From positions 1 through 24,847 of the IMG/VR virus record IMGVR_UViG_3300030104_001316: 24,847 bases of DNA, one strand, 5' to 3'. This DNA comes from a virus. Below, piece by piece: positions 22,902-24,847 of this stretch. Position 1 is the stretch's first letter. The number at the start of each line of letters is the position of its first letter. The position numbers were made by a program, and so were the translations under genes. Under the pieces are notes generated by a model. The model did not search any database, was not told where the DNA came from, and worked only from the letters and a program-made list of their open reading frames with translations.

Positions 22902-23318
22902 CTATATCCAGTAATACTCTAGGTTATCACGTTCTCTCCAACCATACTGTGAGTAGAACTCTTTGTCTTTTCTCAGTAGATTGCTTCTGTGAGAAGCATG
23001 AAATCTCTCGTTACCTAACCAATGTGGCATCTCTACATCTTCTGAGACTCCTATCATTTCCATAGTATTATTATAACCTCTCAGAATCCACTCCTCGATC
23101 ATCTTGTTCTTGTAGAGAAGTAAGGCTTCCTCGTAGCCACGCCACATAGTCACGGCAGGGTGATTTAGCCACCCTCTATAGCTTCTACCTGTCTTTGTAG
23201 GTACTCCAGATAGAGCGTTAAATATTTGTAGAGCTTCGACTCTCTGTTTACCTAGTCTCTTATAATCTAAGACTTGAGCAGAGAGAGTAAAATCCTCGTA
23301 GGGTAAAAATGTCTGCAT
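22902..23318 (-). CDS. MSMEG_6728-like / pyrimidine-dimer DNA glycosylase-like protein
   Basis: A 138-aa protein with the signature of a family seen in phages and bacteria: MQTFLPYEDFTLSAQVLD, then YKRLGKQRVEALQI (19-32), NHPAVTMWRGYEEALLLY (52-69), and at the end ERFHASHRSNLLRKDKEFY followed by GW (126-127). The HASHRSNLLRKD...FY...W part resembles the C-terminus of T4 endonuclease V (DenV, HEASIAISQARLDE...WYKYYGK). T4 DenV itself incises DNA at UV dimers. Whether this branch has glycosylase activity is not shown. It is close-packed with the next membrane-protein gene (stop and start adjoin). Confidence 0.85.
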   Translation of the reverse strand: MQTFLPYEDFTLSAQVLDYKRLGKQRVEALQIFNALSGVPTKTGRSYRGWLNHPAVTMWRGYEEALLLYKNKMIEEWILRGYNNTMEMIGVSEDVEMPHWLGNERFHASHRSNLLRKDKEFYSQYGWRERDNLEYYWI

Positions 23319-23474
23319 CTATCTATTAAAAATGTTGTCTTTAATCCACCACTTCATAGACTTATAGACATATAGAGCCATAGTGCCTAGAAACGCACCA
23401 AATATATATATAGCGTGTAGAAGTCCATGACTCTCTCCACATAGTCCTAGTAGATGTTTTAATGCTTCTATCAT
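23319..23474 (-). CDS. Small single-span membrane protein, 51 aa
   Basis: Hand-translated frame with AAAGGA ahead of the ATG, which overlaps the previous stop as ATGA. Residues about 17-37 (GLLHAIYIFGAFLGTMALYVY) form one transmembrane helix, followed by KSMKWWIKDN, so the C-terminal side is likely cytoplasmic by the positive-inside rule. Ends directly before the glycosylase-like start. Role unknown; an early membrane protein such as an exclusion factor is possible but unsupported. Confidence 0.72.
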   Translation of the reverse strand: MIEALKHLLGLCGESHGLLHAIYIFGAFLGTMALYVYKSMKWWIKDNIFNR

Positions 23475-23638
23475 GTTGTTTTCCTTTCGTTAAATATTTT
23501 CTCTGAATGTTTATAATCTCTGTATAAAACTTTAGTCTCTGATTCAAACCAACAAGAGGTACATAATATATAGCCAGAGGTTAGTCTATACCAATTGTTT
23601 GGCTCTACTATCGTAGAACATTTTGAGCATCTATGCAT
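23471..23638 (-). CDS. Mini zinc-finger protein, 55 aa
   Basis: Hand-translated frame with GGAGAG ahead of the ATG. It begins MHRCSKCSTIVEPNNWYRL, then YILCTSCWFES and a basic tail. C4/C7 and C26/C29 form one zinc ribbon. The pattern (short strand, CxxC, turn, strand, LCxxC) closely resembles the ribbons at the C-terminus of the amidotransferase. It overlaps the membrane-protein start by four bases. Function unknown. Confidence 0.77.
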   Translation of the reverse strand: MHRCSKCSTIVEPNNWYRLTSGYILCTSCWFESETKVLYRDYKHSEKIFNERKTT

Positions 23639-23639
23639 T

Positions 23640-23774
23640 TTATACTCTCCTTATATTAATTATGTCAAACTCTGGGAACTCCCATTCAAGTCTGTCGTAC
23701 AATTCTTCTTCCGAGACAGCTGCGATTCCCTGGCACCAACTTGTCTCTCCATCTGTAAATTCTACTACCCACAT
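23640..23774 (-). CDS. Hypothetical 44-aa protein
   Basis: Hand-translated frame with AAAGGAG ahead of the ATG at five to six bases. Product MWVVEFTDGETSWCQGIAAV followed by an acidic helix (SEEELYDRLEWEFPEFD). It looks like a small strand-helix domain. It begins one base after the previous stop and ends one base before the zinc-finger ATG. Function unknown, but spacing and ribosome site make it a solid small gene. Confidence 0.7.
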   Translation of the reverse strand: MWVVEFTDGETSWCQGIAAVSEEELYDRLEWEFPEFDIINIRRV

Positions 23775-23775
23775 A

Positions 23776-23934
23776 CTATCTCCTTTTGTTTATCTCTGAG
23801 TAAAATATTGCTCTCACTCTCTTAAGTGTATATTTGCTAGCATCTCTCTCGTTTAGTTTGAATCTACGCATCATCCACTCTCTCGCTTGTTCTCTCGTAG
23901 AGGGTGGAATTGGTATATTATAGATTTTACGCAT
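23776..23934 (-). CDS. Small basic protein, 52 aa
   Basis: Hand-translated frame encoding MRKIYNIPIPPSTREQARE, then a basic helix (WMMRRFKLNERDASKYTLKR) and a basic end. No Shine-Dalgarno is evident before the ATG. Instead TATAAT lies seven bases upstream on the same strand, so transcription could begin close to the start. It is followed at one base by the 44-aa gene. May bind nucleic acid; unknown. Confidence 0.62.
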   Translation of the reverse strand: MRKIYNIPIPPSTREQAREWMMRRFKLNERDASKYTLKRVRAIFYSEINKRR

Positions 23935-23981
23935 ATAAATTATACTTTAATTTAAGGAATATTTTATATAGACGCAATAGG

Positions 23982-24017
23982 CTTGTGGAGAGATATATAT
24001 TCTCTAGCATCCACAAG
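23982..24017. terminator. Stem-loop over the stop codon of the 63-aa gene
   Basis: CTTGTGGA (23982-23989) pairs with TCCACAAG (24010-24017), and an inner GAGA/TCTC pair continues the stem across a small bulge. On the minus strand the stem begins in the last codons of the 63-aa gene and is followed by CCTATTGCG, which lacks a T tract. It may stabilise or end the upstream message rather than act as a classical intrinsic terminator. Confidence 0.4.
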
Positions 24018-24195
24018 AGTTATTGCAACAATTATTCTCTCTAAGTAGCTTTATCTCTGATCTGATCTCTCTACGGAACTTATCCTTAGCCTCGCTTAGT
24101 GTCACTCCATAATATCTACGTCTAAATAGAGTATCAAACTCTGTGATTCTCCACGATAGCTCTATGCTACCATCTTTTTTAAACTCTCTAGTCAT
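24004..24195 (-). CDS. Small basic protein with cysteine-rich tail, 63 aa
   Basis: A 63-aa protein behind AGGAG. SWRITEFDTLFRRRYYGVTLSE suggests a strand-turn-helix with a YYG turn like integrase-type SAM-binding or AP2-like mini domains, then a basic helix (AKDKFRREIRSEIKLLREN). The last eight residues NCCNNSCGC hold four cysteines, which could bind a metal with a partner. The hairpin at 23982-24017 overlaps its stop. Function unknown. Confidence 0.68.
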   Translation of the reverse strand: MTREFKKDGSIELSWRITEFDTLFRRRYYGVTLSEAKDKFRREIRSEIKLLRENNCCNNSCGC

Positions 24196-24213
24196 GATTG
24201 TCTCCTGTTTGGT

Positions 24214-24309
24214 TTATAGATTAATTACTATTACTAGAGCTAAAACGCTCTCTATTAGGATTATAAAAATCGCTAATTCTTTCCAGTCTACTTTCATCTT
24301 GTCTACCAT
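24214..24309 (-). CDS. Tiny membrane peptide, 27-31 aa
   Basis: Read from ATG 24309 (31 aa) or the in-frame ATG 24297 (27 aa, better spaced from GGA). The product has WKELAIFIILIESVLALVIVI, one clear transmembrane segment, and no soluble domain. It overlaps the stop of the 157-aa gene by seven bases if the first ATG is used. Small size lowers certainty, but the hydrophobic segment is uninterrupted. Confidence 0.52.
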   Translation of the reverse strand: MVDKMKVDWKELAIFIILIESVLALVIVINL

Positions 24310-24776
24310 GTCCTTTCGTCTCTGTGTATTGGTCGTAGAATCTTCGGGTCGTGTTTCTTAACTTCCTTGATTCTCTCATTATTTGTAATTCTATATCTCT
24401 TTTGCCTAGCTTGTATTCTCTCTCTATCTACTAATGTCTCGGTTAATAATTTGTAGGCTGATGGGAATCCCTCGTGTAATATCTTTCTATCTCTGTCATA
24501 TATCGAGATAGCTTCGCCTTGCTCGTAGTGAAATTCTCTATAATCCATAAATAACTCTATCAAATCCTTTAGAGTCTTTCTTGAAATCTCTCTATCTCTT
24601 GGCGTGTAGAGAACCCACTTACTAGATACTTTCGCAATCTCGTATCTGGCTACGACTATATTCTCTTTTACTCTCTTACTCTCTAGACTCTCTAGCTTAG
24701 ATTGTAGAGATTTAATCTCTCCCTCTAGCTTGGATTTCTCTAGAAAGTATTGACTCTCTCTGTCGTTATCGTTCAT
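24303..24776 (-). CDS. Hypothetical 157-aa protein with N-terminal coiled coil
   Basis: A 157-aa protein with AAAGGA ahead of the ATG. Residues about 10-36 (FLEKSKLEGEIKSLQSKLES) form a coiled coil. The middle shows strand-like VVARYEIAKVSSKWVLYTP, and the C-terminus is basic, with many Arg. No catalytic motif is seen. It is the first protein gene after the tRNA in the early block. Unknown function. Confidence 0.75.
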   Translation of the reverse strand: MNDNDRESQYFLEKSKLEGEIKSLQSKLESLESKRVKENIVVARYEIAKVSSKWVLYTPRDREISRKTLKDLIELFMDYREFHYEQGEAISIYDRDRKILHEGFPSAYKLLTETLVDRERIQARQKRYRITNNERIKEVKKHDPKILRPIHRDERTW

Positions 24777-24813
24777 AGACTGTCCTTTGGTTAGTGTGTT
24801 TATATGTGTATAG
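24777..24813. other. Short spacer between tRNA and first early gene
   Basis: This 37-base spacer holds the AAAGGA ribosome site of the 157-aa gene and nothing else I can identify. It is too short for a separate promoter beyond the tRNA transcript, so the tRNA and the gene may share one transcript. Confidence 0.4.
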
Positions 24814-24847
24814 AGGAAGGGGCAGGAATCGAACCTGCCTTTATTCC
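24814..24847 (-). tRNA. tRNA gene, 3' part only (cut by window end)
   Basis: On the minus strand the T arm is clear: stem GCAGG, loop TTCGATT, stem CCTGC (24838-24822). The 3' acceptor strand CCCTTCC and a T discriminator base follow, ending at 24814. CCA is not encoded (CTA follows). The anticodon lies beyond the window, so the amino acid is not known. The matching 5' acceptor should read GGAAGGG in the flanking sequence. Confidence 0.85.

Noticed and set aside
20133-24195. 7-deazaguanine DNA modification suggested by the amidotransferase
   Set aside because: No QueC, QueD, QueE, FolE or transglycosylase-like gene is present in the window.
1-24847. CRISPR array, insertion sequence, integrase or attachment site
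   Set aside because: No regularly spaced repeats, transposase or integrase motifs, or duplicated att-like sequence were seen.

Overview
The window looks like part of a double-stranded DNA bacteriophage genome, most likely a short-tailed (podovirus-like) tailed phage. It is AT-rich and almost wholly coding, with gene ends that overlap or sit a few bases apart. Most genes start behind a clear GGAG/AGGA-type Shine-Dalgarno, which points to a host that uses SD-led initiation. The ribosomal protein S21 gene and the small basic proteins resemble what I recall from phages of aquatic bacteria; this is recall, not a search. No terminase, portal, capsid or DNA polymerase gene is present, so the window is partial on both sides.

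Layout: there are two convergent transcription blocks. The plus block (about 10-11877) is late. It holds a compact lysis cassette (a coiled-coil protein with a C-terminal membrane anchor, a small hydrophobic protein, a 50-aa basic protein and an M15-type endolysin). Next come a 786-aa tail protein, probably nozzle-like, and a series of four glycine/glutamine-rich, coiled-coil or very large proteins that fit internal virion/ejection proteins. The block ends with four tiny lysine/arginine-rich proteins and one unknown gene.

The minus block (24847 down to 11938) is early/replicative. In transcription order it starts with the 3' end of a tRNA gene and a run of small unknown genes. Then come a DNA-glycosylase-like gene, a class II glutamine amidotransferase with C-terminal zinc ribbons and, after one small gene, an amidoligase with three N-terminal CxxC-CxxC zinc modules. 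Three unknown genes and a zinc-finger gene follow. After a 147-base gap with a hairpin and a possible promoter come a RecB/Cas4-like exonuclease, a DUF1071-type annealing protein and an SSB-like protein, then small zinc and coiled-coil genes, a Holliday-junction-resolvase-like nuclease, a tandem pair of paralogous zinc-ribbon proteins, a small zinc-motif protein and a DnaB-type helicase. The block ends with a HEAKH zincin-like protein and ribosomal protein bS21.

Most interesting: (1) the amidoligase plus Ntn-amidotransferase module, both arms carrying zinc ribbons, which suggests an ATP-dependent amide-forming modification of an unknown target; (2) an uncommonly large number of separate zinc-ribbon proteins in one early block; (3) S21 together with a zincin at the end of the replication block; (4) a 147-base segment at 15745-15890 with nested inverted repeats that also encodes an unbroken small reading frame. 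Several genes too short for routine calling were found by hand translation and are listed.
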